Shown here: positions 1-8,011 of the stretch, piece by piece
Position numbering within the stretch: position 1 is the first letter of the stretch
Layout of the letters: each line of letters opens with the position of its first letter
From: Candidatus Kuenenia stuttgartensis
Lineage (GTDB): Bacteria; Bacteroidota; Bacteroidia; Chitinophagales; Chitinophagaceae
Direction of reading: 5' to 3'
DNA: 9,999 nucleotides
Assembly: GCA_943330835.2 (NCBI GenBank)
Contig: CALQJH020000041.1
Coordinates: 1-9,999 of the forward strand
Notes under the pieces: model-generated
The model's database searches: none
What the model was told of the DNA's origin: nothing
What the model saw: only the letters and a program-made list of their open reading frames with translations
Made by a program: the position numbers and the translations under genes

Positions 1-1649
1 AACATCAGTGCGTGGTCAAAATTCCCATTAGCAGACTTAATTACTTTTAAATAATAATTAGATACTGTTGCGGTTTTAACAGAATCTACCATTAAGGAAG
101 ACAAGCTGTCTGTATCAGCACTTTTAATGGCTGTTGCCAATTTCAATGAAGAACTTCCTTTAGAATCAGTCCATACATTATCTGGTATTTTATGAGTATC
201 ATTATTAAGAATGCTCATGGCTACAGGGCTTGCTTTTGCTGAAAACACTTTTTCGATTTTTACTTCTTCAGGATACAAGGCGCTTAAAGTACCCGCAAAT
301 TTATTGGCAGCAGCGGTTGATAAAAACCAAACGCCCATTAATAAAGAAGCCAATTTTACGGGAGATAATTTATTTACCATCGATAATCCAATTGGCGACA
401 AACACAATTCACCAAAAGTGTGTATCGTGTACAAGCTTACCAGCCATACCATACTTACTTTGGTGCTTGGATCTAATCCTTTTACACCAAATGCAATTAC
501 TAAATAACCAATAGCTAATAAAAACAGACCTAATGCCTGTTTGAAAGGAGAAGCCGGTTCTAAATTTCGTTTTCCCATCCATCCCCAAAGCCAAACAAAC
601 AATGGAGCGAAGATAACAATGGCTACTGCATTAATAGATTGGAAATAGGATGTAGGAATATTCTTGCCAAAAAAGCTTCTATCTGTTTGCTCTTCTGCAA
701 AATAAGTCAGAGATGCCCCTGCCTGTTCGAATGCTGCCCAAAAGAAAATTACAAAAAATGCAGCGATATAAATTACCCAAATGCGTTGGCGCTCTATTTT
801 ACTTAGTGAAGGATCCGTGATGATGTATCCAGGAGCAGCAATGGTTAGTGAAAATATGAAAGACCCCACTAAATCCATTCCAAGCATATTTAGGAAAACA
901 AACATTAGTACTAAGAACAATCCACCCCAGATGGCCATTGACTTGTAATTAACAGGAACTTTTTCTCCCGATACATTAACCTCCCGAGCTGAATTTGGCT
1001 TTTCTCCAATTTGCTCACCATCTGGAGTAACGATATGTTTATTTTTCAGCGTAATAAATACTACCAAACTCAAACACATGCCTATGCAAGCAACTAAAAA
1101 TCCCCAACGGTAATCTGCAGGATTTCCAGTATCGCCCAAATAACCACAAAGAAGAGGTGCGATAAATGCACCTAAATTGATGCCCATGTAGAAAATGGTA
1201 AAAGCGGAATCCACTCTTTTGTCTCCCGGAGGATAGAGCTGGCCAACCATCGTAGAGATGTTCGGCTTGAAAAATCCGTTACCCAAAATCAAAAACCCAA
1301 GTCCGGTAAACATCAATGGAGTAGCGATGTCTGCCTGTTGAAAAAATGTTCCTGCGAAAAACATAAACATTTGTCCGATGGCCATAAGTACACCGCCAAC
1401 TATAATTGATTTTCTGTTTCCCCAATAACGATCCGCCATATATCCGCCTAGTAGAGGCGTTAAGTATACCAATCCGGTATAACTGCCATAAATTTGAGAA
1501 CCTAGTGCCTTATCAAATAATAAAGCTTTGGTCATAAATAAAACGAAGAGTGCCCGCATGCCATAATAGCTGAAGCGCTCCCACATTTCTGTAAAAAATA
1601 GCACATACAGTCCCGATGGATGTTTGCTATCAGATGTTCCTACTGCCAT
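1..1649 (-). CDS. Proton-coupled oligopeptide transporter (POT/PTR2 family MFS), 3' end outside window
   Basis: The reading frame is open from an ATG at 1649 to the left edge, giving 549 residues with no stop, so the C-terminus is missing. It is an inner-membrane symporter importing di- and tripeptides with protons. Family hallmarks seen: the TM1 motif ExxERFxYYG (E21, E24, R25, residues 21-30), the TM4 signature FFKPNIS (residues 126-132) with K128, which in characterised POT proteins pairs with the ExxER motif, the PTR2 signature FYMGINLG (153-160), and FGELxLSPIG with E414 matching the conserved TM10 glutamate. Many hydrophobic segments run up to about residue 460. Residues 461-549 are hydrophilic, rich in Ser, Lys, Asp and Thr, with no membrane segment. 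Bacterial POT proteins usually have only a short loop before the last helix, so this segment is unusual. The gene is divergent from mreB and is probably a separate transcription unit. The family call is very safe; the substrate range is inferred from the family. Confidence 0.95.
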   Translation of the reverse strand, partial: MAVGTSDSKHPSGLYVLFFTEMWERFSYYGMRALFVLFMTKALLFDKALGSQIYGSYTGLVYLTPLLGGYMADRYWGNRKSIIVGGVLMAIGQMFMFFAGTFFQQADIATPLMFTGLGFLILGNGFFKPNISTMVGQLYPPGDKRVDSAFTIFYMGINLGAFIAPLLCGYLGDTGNPADYRWGFLVACIGMCLSLVVFITLKNKHIVTPDGEQIGEKPNSAREVNVSGEKVPVNYKSMAIWGGLFLVLMFVFLNMLGMDLVGSFIFSLTIAAPGYIITDPSLSKIERQRIWVIYIAAFFVIFFWAAFEQAGASLTYFAEEQTDRSFFGKNIPTSYFQSINAVAIVIFAPLFVWLWGWMGKRNLEPASPFKQALGLFLLAIGYLVIAFGVKGLDPSTKVSMVWLVSLYTIHTFGELCLSPIGLSMVNKLSPVKLASLLMGVWFLSTAAANKFAGTLSALYPEEVKIEKVFSAKASPVAMSILNNDTHKIPDNVWTDSKGSSSLKLATAIKSADTDSLSSLMVDSVKTATVSNYYLKVIKSANGNFDHALM

Positions 1650-1938
1650 AGTTTTTAAGATTTAAGTTGTATTAATGGATAAATTAAGTACTATAAGCAC
1701 TCAAAATAGGAAATTTATTTTAACATTAGAGAGAGAAAATTAATTACGATTGTTTAACAAGCTCATTATCGGTCGGTTCAACACTAATATTGTTAGTAAA
1801 AAAAATCAGACAAAGCTGTTTAATAATAAAAAAAGGGTTTTAAAAATAGTTTTAAAATAAATCACTTCGCGTTGTTAAATCCAATAAATTACATCAACTT
1901 TGTTTGAATACCATTACTCCAGATTTATATAGACAAAT
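1650..1938. other. AT-rich divergent intergenic region between peptide transporter and mreB
   Basis: These 289 bases hold no plausible coding frame and should carry the promoters for both flanking genes. Visible structure: a small palindrome TTGTT-T-AACAA at 1750-1760, an inverted repeat ACTAA-N5-TTAGT at 1783-1797, and a direct repeat GTTTTAAAA at 1837-1845 and 1849-1857 (12-bp period). In DNA this AT-rich, each of these could arise by chance. A candidate mreB promoter lies at 1872-1902 and is listed separately. I see no convincing promoter for the transporter on the minus strand; the nearest approach is a TATTTTG at about 1705-1711 without a partner TTG. Confidence 0.6.
1872..1902 (+). promoter_or_regulatory. 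Candidate Bacteroidota-type promoter for the mreBCD-mrdA-rodA operon
   Basis: TTG (1872-1874), a 20-base spacer, then CAACTTTG (1895-1902). The Bacteroidota primary sigma factor consensus is TTG near -33 and TAnnTTTG near -7 with about 19-21 bases between; this site has the right spacing and one mismatch (C for T at the first -7 base). It predicts a transcription start near 1909 and a leader of roughly 30 bases before the mreB ATG. That leader contains no clear Shine-Dalgarno sequence, as is usual in this phylum. Confidence 0.5.
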
Positions 1939-2964
1939 ATGGGCATTTTTAATTTTTTTACACAGGAAATCGCAATTGATCTTGGTACGGCCAATACATT
2001 AATCATTCATAATGGTGAAGTAGTAGTAAATGAGCCATCAATTGTTGCATTGGACAGAAATAATCCTAAGTTACTTTTGGCTGTTGGAAAGAAGGCTTTG
2101 ATGATGCACGAAAAGACTCATGAAAGTATTCGTACCGTACGTCCATTAAGAGATGGCGTTATTGCCGATTTCAACGCAGCTGAATTAATGATTAGAGAGC
2201 TGATTAAATTGGTCTATCCAAAGAAGCCATTATTTGCTCCGAGCTGGAGGATGATGATTTGTATTCCCAGTAGTATTACAGAAGTTGAAAAAAGAGCGGT
2301 TAGAGATAGTGCGGAGCAGGCAGGTGCAAAAGAAGTTTATTTGATTCATGAGCCAATGGCTGCAGCTCTTGGTATTGGAATAGATGTAGAAGAGCCCGTT
2401 GGAAATATGATTATAGATATTGGCGGTGGTACAACAGGTATTACAGTTATCGCATTAGCAGGAATCGTATGTGATCAAAGTATCAGAATTGCAGGCGATG
2501 AGTTTACTGCTGATATTATGGAGGCTCTAAGAAGATACCATAGTTTATTGATAGGAGAGCGTACTGCGGAACAAATCAAAATACAAGTAGGGGCAGCGAT
2601 GAAAGATTTGGATAATCCTCCAGATGATATTCCTGTAAACGGCAGAGATTTGGTTACTGGAATTCCTAAGCAAGTAATGGTGAGTTATCAGGAAGTAGCA
2701 GAGGCCTTAGACAAAAGTATTTTTAAAATTGAAGAAGCTATTCTAAAAGCATTAGAAACAACTCCTCCCGAATTAGCTGCGGATATCTATCGCCGTGGTC
2801 TTTATATTACCGGTGGTGGGTCGTTGTTGCGCGGTTTAGATAAAAGGCTTATGAATAAAATAAAACTTCCTGTTCATATCGCTGATGATCCACTAAAGAG
2901 CGTTGTAAGAGGAACTGGAATTGCATTAAAAAATTATGACAGATTCCCATTTGTAATGAGGTAG
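1939..2964 (+). CDS. mreB: Rod shape-determining protein MreB (bacterial actin)
   Basis: 341 residues, the normal length for MreB. This actin-fold ATPase polymerises on the inner face of the cytoplasmic membrane and directs lateral wall synthesis. Nucleotide-site motifs are intact: phosphate-1 loop IDLGTANT (residues 13-20), the HEPMAAALG segment with E138 at the catalytic glutamate position, phosphate-2 loop DIGGGTTG (160-167), and the adenosine motif YITGGGSLLRGL (289-300). The N-terminus MGIFNFF is short, hydrophobic and probably membrane-touching, in place of the longer amphipathic helix of enteric MreB. The ATG at 1939 gives the canonical N-terminus. It is the first gene of a five-gene elongasome cluster, preceded by a candidate promoter at 1872-1902. 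Nothing is truncated or unusual; MreB rather than FtsA or DnaK is clear from length and motifs. Confidence 0.98.
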   Translation: MGIFNFFTQEIAIDLGTANTLIIHNGEVVVNEPSIVALDRNNPKLLLAVGKKALMMHEKTHESIRTVRPLRDGVIADFNAAELMIRELIKLVYPKKPLFAPSWRMMICIPSSITEVEKRAVRDSAEQAGAKEVYLIHEPMAAALGIGIDVEEPVGNMIIDIGGGTTGITVIALAGIVCDQSIRIAGDEFTADIMEALRRYHSLLIGERTAEQIKIQVGAAMKDLDNPPDDIPVNGRDLVTGIPKQVMVSYQEVAEALDKSIFKIEEAILKALETTPPELAADIYRRGLYITGGGSLLRGLDKRLMNKIKLPVHIADDPLKSVVRGTGIALKNYDRFPFVMR

Positions 2965-3026
2965 TTTTTTAATAACTATTTTCAAAAAGGGTATTACTGT
3001 TGTGTGCTCCTAAATTTCTATAGCAG

Positions 3027-3881
3027 TTGAGAAATATATTTCTATTCATCCGACGACATTTTAATTTACTGCTTTTTCTCTTTATACAGGGGTTTTCCAT
3101 TTATCTTATTGTAAACTATAGTAAGTTTCATCAAGCTGCTTTTGGTAGCGTATTTAATAATATAACGGGGAAGATTAATAGCCGTTACAGTAATGTTCAG
3201 CAATATTTTTATTTAAGACAAACTAACGATTCCTTGTTAAAGGCAAATGAATCGCTTTATAATAAACTGAAAGCAGATTTCTCCTTACCCGATGCCGCTT
3301 CAAAATTTGTTGCTGATTCTATCAATGTCGATTCCATTAATCAATTTAGAAAGTATACTTATCTGGGAGCAAGGGTAATTTACAATGCTGTTTCTTCTCA
3401 AAGCAATTATATTGTCTTAAATAAAGGAAGTCTTGAAAAAATAAAAGAAGGCATGGGCGTAATAGATCCTAATGGCGGCGTCGTGGGTATTGTGACTGCT
3501 GTTGATGAAAAATATGCAGTTGTAATGTCGCTGTTGCATAAGGATAGTCACATTAGTGGCAAACTGTTTAAAAGTGGAGAAACCGGAACGATAAGCTGGG
3601 AAGGCAAAGCGCCCAACCTGTTATTATTGACAGGAATTCCTAAAAGTGCCAAAATTTCAAAAGGTGATGCCATTATCAGCAGTGGATTTAGTACGGCTTT
3701 CCCTTTGGGAATGAACATCGGAAAAGTAACTGCAGTGTATAAAGAAAAGAGCAACAATAATTTCAAAGTGGAGTGTAACAGCGCCGCAAATTTTTATAAT
3801 CTACAGTACGTGTATATCATACAAAATGCTGATCAGGATGGTGTTCAGCGTATTCTTGAAAAAGTAAACAGTCAACCCTAG
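3027..3881 (+). CDS. mreC: Rod shape-determining protein MreC, TTG start
   Basis: 284 residues. MreC is a bitopic membrane protein that links cytoplasmic MreB to the periplasmic wall enzymes and activates PBP2-RodA. Seen here: a basic N-terminus (FIRRHF), one membrane helix at about residues 12-30, a polar heptad-like segment at about 50-84 that fits the usual dimerising coiled coil, then a Gly/Val-rich beta domain from about residue 113, including LHKDSHISGKL and a GDxIxSSGFSxxFPxGxxIG stretch typical of the family. The start must be TTG at 3027: an in-frame TAG lies at 3021-3023 and no ATG or GTG lies between, and translation from TTG gives the MRNIFLFIRR beginning typical of Bacteroidota MreC. 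It lies 62 bp after mreB and 14 bp before mreD. A non-ATG start may lower its yield relative to MreB, but that is inference. Confidence 0.95.
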   Translation: MRNIFLFIRRHFNLLLFLFIQGFSIYLIVNYSKFHQAAFGSVFNNITGKINSRYSNVQQYFYLRQTNDSLLKANESLYNKLKADFSLPDAASKFVADSINVDSINQFRKYTYLGARVIYNAVSSQSNYIVLNKGSLEKIKEGMGVIDPNGGVVGIVTAVDEKYAVVMSLLHKDSHISGKLFKSGETGTISWEGKAPNLLLLTGIPKSAKISKGDAIISSGFSTAFPLGMNIGKVTAVYKEKSNNNFKVECNSAANFYNLQYVYIIQNADQDGVQRILEKVNSQP

Positions 3882-3895
3882 AACGTATAATAAAC

Positions 3896-4429
3896 ATGAG
3901 TAGGATTGTTAAATATATTATTAGATTTGTCAGCTTGATTTTTTTTCAGGTTTTCGTTCTTGATAAGGTTATCCTTCATCAGATGGCGACGCCATATCTG
4001 TATATGGTTTTCATTTTATGGCTGCCATTTAAAATGAATCGAACCTTATTGATGTTGATTGCTTTTTTATTAGGGTTTACGATTGACAGTTTCAGGCACC
4101 ATCCTGGCTTTCACACAGCAGCTTGTGTTTTGATTGCTTATATCAGACCCTTTATCATCAATTTATTAATATCTCAACAAGGTGCTGAAGCCAATTATGA
4201 CGAACCGTCTTTTAAGAGTATGGGTGGCGTTACGCCTTATCTTATTTACATTTGTCTGTTAACATTACTTCATAATGGCTGGCTATTTTTATTGGAATCC
4301 TGGCAATTTGCAGATGCTGGTTATTTTTTCATAAAAACTATTTTATCAACACTCATCAGCTTATTATTAATAGTAATTACGGAGTTGCTTTTTTCGAGAA
4401 GCCAAAAATTCAGAACGAATACTAAATAG
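3896..4429 (+). CDS. mreD: Rod shape-determining protein MreD
   Basis: 177 residues, the usual size for MreD, a polytopic inner-membrane partner of MreC. About five to six hydrophobic segments are visible, roughly at residues 5-22, 33-45, 49-64, 74-94, 113-131 and 142-166. The most diagnostic stretch is GFTIDSFRHHPGFHTAA followed by AYIRP (residues 60-85), matching the D-x-F...G...A...RP pattern of the family, with D64 as the conserved acid. The Arg/Lys/Asn-rich end (residues 168-177) should be cytoplasmic. MreD is poorly conserved in sequence, so the assignment depends partly on its position between mreC (14-bp gap) and mrdA, which makes it secure. Confidence 0.93.
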   Translation: MSRIVKYIIRFVSLIFFQVFVLDKVILHQMATPYLYMVFILWLPFKMNRTLLMLIAFLLGFTIDSFRHHPGFHTAACVLIAYIRPFIINLLISQQGAEANYDEPSFKSMGGVTPYLIYICLLTLLHNGWLFLLESWQFADAGYFFIKTILSTLISLLLIVITELLFSRSQKFRTNTK

Positions 4430-4450
4430 CAAATTGTCATATTTTTATTC

Positions 4451-4465
4451 GAATTTTACAAATTC
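4451..4465. repeat. Short inverted repeat GAATTT-TAC-AAATTC in the mreD-mrdA gap
   Basis: A perfect 6-bp inverted repeat with a 3-base centre lies in the 81-bp gap (4430-4510), the largest gap in the operon. It is entirely A/T except for the outer G-C pairs, and no T-run follows directly, so it is a poor terminator. It could be a weak hairpin, a processing site or chance. No TAnnTTTG promoter element is visible in this gap. Confidence 0.3.
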
Positions 4466-4510
4466 AATTATCATTTACTATTAAAGTAATAACAGTTAAA
4501 CTTCTACTTC

Positions 4511-6649
4511 GTGCCTGTATATAATGAGTCTAGAAAAAATATTATCAGACTGATTTTTATTGCATTGTTCGTAATTATTATAGTACGTCTATTAACATTG
4601 CAAATTTTTACGAGTAAATACAAAGCTCTTGCTGAAGACCAAGGAATGTTCCGGAAGGTAATTTACCCTGACAGAGGAATTATATTTGACCGTAAGAAGA
4701 ATGCCATTCTTCAAAATACGAATATTGCTGATTTAATGGTCACGCCGAATAAACTTAAAGGCATCGATACTTTTGCGTTGTGCCAAATCTTAGAAATAGA
4801 TACGGTACAATTCAAAAAGAAAATAATAGAGTTGATTATAAAAAACGGGAGGTCCAGGCCATCTGTTTTTGAGGCTTTATTAAGCGATGAAAAAACAGCA
4901 AAACTAAACGAGTCTCTTTATAAATTCTCTCCTGCGTTTTATCTTCAGGATCGTTCGATAAGAAGTTTTCCTTATGATGCTGCAGCTAACGTTTTAGGAT
5001 ATACGGCAGAAGTGGATACTAATTTTTTAAAAAAACATCCTTCCGAAGGTTATGTCGCAGGTGATTATGCAGGGATGACCGGCTTGGAAAGAACCTATGA
5101 AAAAGTATTAATGGGAGAGCGTGGAATTGAATATTGGAAAAGGGATAACAAAAACAGATTGACAGAAAGACTGGAAAAAGGTCGTTTCGATACTACTGCA
5201 GTTGCAGGACAAAATCTATATACGTCGATTGATATTGAACTCCAGCAATTGGGAGAGAAACTAATGAAAAATAAATTAGGATCGATTGTTGCTATTGATC
5301 CTAAAACCGGAGGAATACTTGCCATGGTAAGTGCGCCTACTTATCAGCCAAATTATTTAACGGGAAGCAATAGACGCAAACATTTTTCCGAATTATTTCT
5401 TAATCCAGCTTTGCCGTTATTGAATAGAACAGTGAGCGCAACCTATTCACCGGGATCTACTTTTAAAACCTTGCAGGCGTTGGTAGGTTTACATGAAGGT
5501 GTAATTACAACGGATACAAAATTCACCTGCTCAGGGGCCTTTTATGGTTGCGGTGGTGCAAAGCCCATGCATTGTTTGGATTTAGGGACTTTCGATCTGC
5601 GAAACGCTATAGCAGTTTCTGACAATACCTACTTCGCCAATGTGATGCAAAAGGTTATCAACAACCCGAAATTTCCAACCGTAGATAGCGCATTGTCTAA
5701 TTGGGATAATTACATGTACGGCTTTGGGTTAGGCCATAAACTTGGTGTTGATATTCCTTCAGAAAAATCAGGTAATATTCCCAAGCCTGCCTATTACAAT
5801 AAAATATACGGTAATGGAAGATGGAATTTTTGCACTTTCAGATCAGTAAGTATCGGACAAGGAGAGGTTTCGGTTACGCCTCTTCAAGTGGCAAATGAGA
5901 TGGCTTATATAGCAAACAAAGGCTGGTATTATACCCCACATGTTGTTGATTCCATTGATGGAGGAGATAAATTCGAGTTGCTTAAAAAGTATAAAAAAAC
6001 AATCAATCCCACATTTATTCCGGAGTATATATTTGAAGCAGTTCATGATGGGATGCAAAGCGTAGTGGAAAGAGGAACTGGTGTAGGAGCTAAAGTGAGT
6101 GATATAGTTATTTGTGGAAAAACGGGTACTGTTGAGAATTATTATAAAGGCGTCAAACAGCAAAATCACTCTTTCTTTTGTGGATTTGCCCCAAGAGATA
6201 ATCCTAAAATAGCTATTATGTGTGTGGTTGAAAACAGTGGACGATTTGGTGGAACCTATGCAGCCCCGATTGTGGGCTTGATGATTGAAAAATATTTAAA
6301 GGATTCCATCACAGATAAAGCAAGGCTGGCTAAAATTGAACAATTGTCTAATCTTAATTTAATGCCGAAAAGAATTTTTATTGAAATAAGAAAACAAGAT
6401 TCTTTACGTCACGCAAAAGATTTGGAATACTTACTTTCAAAAGGGTATATAAAATTTATAAAAGACACCGTTGGTTTGGATGAAGACCAGATTGATAATG
6501 ACGAACTTAATAATTTGAAAAAAGAAAAGCCAGTAGAAAAGAAACCTAATGAAAAAGAAGTTAAGTCGGTGGGAATATTACCATCACAAAAAAATAACAT
6601 CATTTTAAATACTAAGCCGAAACCAAAAAAAAAGTTGACCAGACCTTAA
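4511..6649 (+). CDS. mrdA: Penicillin-binding protein 2 (elongasome transpeptidase), GTG start
   Basis: 712 residues. This class B PBP crosslinks the glycan strands made by RodA during lateral wall growth and is a beta-lactam target. Seen in order: a short cytoplasmic start, membrane anchor at about residues 11-30, the dimerisation/pedestal entry YPDRGIIFDR (52-61), and a transpeptidase domain with all three active-site motifs: S316-T-F-K319 (nucleophile S316), S370-D-N372 and K537-T-G-T540. The catalytic domain ends near residue 597. About 115 further residues follow, the last 55 or so very rich in Lys, Glu and Pro; this is longer than E. coli PBP2 (633 residues). The GTG at 4511 is chosen because an in-frame TAA lies at 4490-4492, no ATG lies between, and the next in-frame ATG would remove the membrane anchor. 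The gene follows mreD by 81 bp and precedes rodA by 1 bp. PBP2 rather than the divisome PBP3/FtsI is inferred from the mre-rodA context. Confidence 0.96.
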   Translation: MPVYNESRKNIIRLIFIALFVIIIVRLLTLQIFTSKYKALAEDQGMFRKVIYPDRGIIFDRKKNAILQNTNIADLMVTPNKLKGIDTFALCQILEIDTVQFKKKIIELIIKNGRSRPSVFEALLSDEKTAKLNESLYKFSPAFYLQDRSIRSFPYDAAANVLGYTAEVDTNFLKKHPSEGYVAGDYAGMTGLERTYEKVLMGERGIEYWKRDNKNRLTERLEKGRFDTTAVAGQNLYTSIDIELQQLGEKLMKNKLGSIVAIDPKTGGILAMVSAPTYQPNYLTGSNRRKHFSELFLNPALPLLNRTVSATYSPGSTFKTLQALVGLHEGVITTDTKFTCSGAFYGCGGAKPMHCLDLGTFDLRNAIAVSDNTYFANVMQKVINNPKFPTVDSALSNWDNYMYGFGLGHKLGVDIPSEKSGNIPKPAYYNKIYGNGRWNFCTFRSVSIGQGEVSVTPLQVANEMAYIANKGWYYTPHVVDSIDGGDKFELLKKYKKTINPTFIPEYIFEAVHDGMQSVVERGTGVGAKVSDIVICGKTGTVENYYKGVKQQNHSFFCGFAPRDNPKIAIMCVVENSGRFGGTYAAPIVGLMIEKYLKDSITDKARLAKIEQLSNLNLMPKRIFIEIRKQDSLRHAKDLEYLLSKGYIKFIKDTVGLDEDQIDNDELNNLKKEKPVEKKPNEKEVKSVGILPSQKNNIILNTKPKPKKKLTRP

Positions 6650-6650
6650 T

Positions 6651-8000
6651 ATGTATAAAAGAAGACCAATCATATCAACTGAAAAAGACTGGGTAATTAT
6701 ATGGCTGTATGCCATCATTGCCGTCATTGGATTGTTGTGTATATTTTCGGTGGAGTATAAAGCCAACGACGATTTTTTTAAAAGCTTACTTGCATTTAAG
6801 AAAAATTACAGTAAGCAATTTATCTATCTTATTGTTTGTATCGTACTGGCTACTTTTATTCTGCTGATGGATAGCAAGATATTTACTGCAACACCCAATA
6901 TTTTATACCTGCTGGGAATAGTCTTAATGGTACTTACTTTTTTTATTGGAAAAAATGTGAATGGCTCTAAAAGCTGGATTCCATTGGGCTTCATGAATTT
7001 ACAACCTGTTGAAACCTGTAAGATTTTTACTGCATTAGCATTGTCAAAATATTTATCAAGACCCGAGACAAATTTCACCAAATCGAAATCTCATCTCATA
7101 GCTGCCGGCATCTGCTTTTTACCTATTGTTTTTTCTTTGCTTCAGAATGAAACAGGTTTGGCATTGGTGTATTTCACTTTTTTACTCCCAATGTACAGAG
7201 AAGGGTTCCCACCAATTTATTTGATAGCTGGAGCCTCTCTTGGAATACTATTGGTAACAGCTTTATTGTTTACCGCACTCCAATTAATTATTGCCATTTC
7301 ATTATTGATCATGTTTTTAATTTATTTTTTGAAGAGAAAATTTAAACGAAATAAATCAATTTTAGTTTTTCTGATTGGCGCATGGATGACGAGTGTTTTA
7401 TTTGTAGGATTGATTGTTCCTTTTTTATTTAAACATGTTTTTCAAAAGTACCAGGCAGATCGTATTTTTAGTATGGTGGGACAAAATAATCCTTACGATA
7501 ATGAAACCACTGCAGATTTCTCATCAGCTGGAATCAACAAAAAGAAAGATAAAGCAAATAAAGAAAATTACAATGTAAAGCAATCAAAAATCGCCATTGG
7601 CTCAGGTGGATTCTGGGGAAAAGGATTTTTAAAAGGAACACAAACTCAAGGAGATTTTGTTCCGGAACAACATACAGATTTTATTTTCACTTCATTGGGA
7701 GAGAATTTTGGATTTATAGGATGCACCATATTGATGTTGCTTTATCTTGCTCTGTTACTTCGTATTGTACTGATTGCTGAAAGACAAAGAAGTACGTTTA
7801 GTAGAGTATATGCCTATTCCGTTGCTTCGATTATTTTCTTTCATGTGGCAATTAATATTTGTATGACAATTGGACTTGCCCCAGTTATAGGAATTACATT
7901 ACCGCTGATGAGTTACGGAGGGTCTTCCTTATTAACTTTTACCATATTGATTTTTATCCTTGTAAAATTAGATGCGGATAGACAGATGGTATTACGATGA
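6651..8000 (+). CDS. rodA: RodA, SEDS-family peptidoglycan glycosyltransferase
   Basis: 449 residues with about ten membrane helices. RodA polymerises lipid II into glycan strands as the partner of PBP2. Diagnostic motifs: NVKQSKIAIGSGGFWGKG (about 308-325), PEQHTDFIF (338-346) with D343 matching the aspartate essential in RodA and FtsW, and PLMSYGGSS (418-426), the classic SEDS signature. It is longer than the roughly 370-400 residues of many RodA proteins. Part of the excess is a charged insert at about residues 280-306 (Asn/Asp then Lys-rich) in the large extracytoplasmic loop just before the GSGG motif. The start is one base after the mrdA stop, implying translational coupling of the polymerase and its transpeptidase. 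RodA rather than FtsW follows from the neighbours. It is the last gene of the cluster, 11 bp from the end of a convergent gene, with no clear terminator between. Confidence 0.96.
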   Translation: MYKRRPIISTEKDWVIIWLYAIIAVIGLLCIFSVEYKANDDFFKSLLAFKKNYSKQFIYLIVCIVLATFILLMDSKIFTATPNILYLLGIVLMVLTFFIGKNVNGSKSWIPLGFMNLQPVETCKIFTALALSKYLSRPETNFTKSKSHLIAAGICFLPIVFSLLQNETGLALVYFTFLLPMYREGFPPIYLIAGASLGILLVTALLFTALQLIIAISLLIMFLIYFLKRKFKRNKSILVFLIGAWMTSVLFVGLIVPFLFKHVFQKYQADRIFSMVGQNNPYDNETTADFSSAGINKKKDKANKENYNVKQSKIAIGSGGFWGKGFLKGTQTQGDFVPEQHTDFIFTSLGENFGFIGCTILMLLYLALLLRIVLIAERQRSTFSRVYAYSVASIIFFHVAINICMTIGLAPVIGITLPLMSYGGSSLLTFTILIFILVKLDADRQMVLR

Positions 8001-8011
8001 GAATGGTTTGA

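Noticed and set aside
211..594. Short open frames on both strands inside the left 600 bases
   Set aside because: They overlap the uninterrupted minus-strand POT transporter frame, which carries clear family motifs; these frames have no recognisable features.
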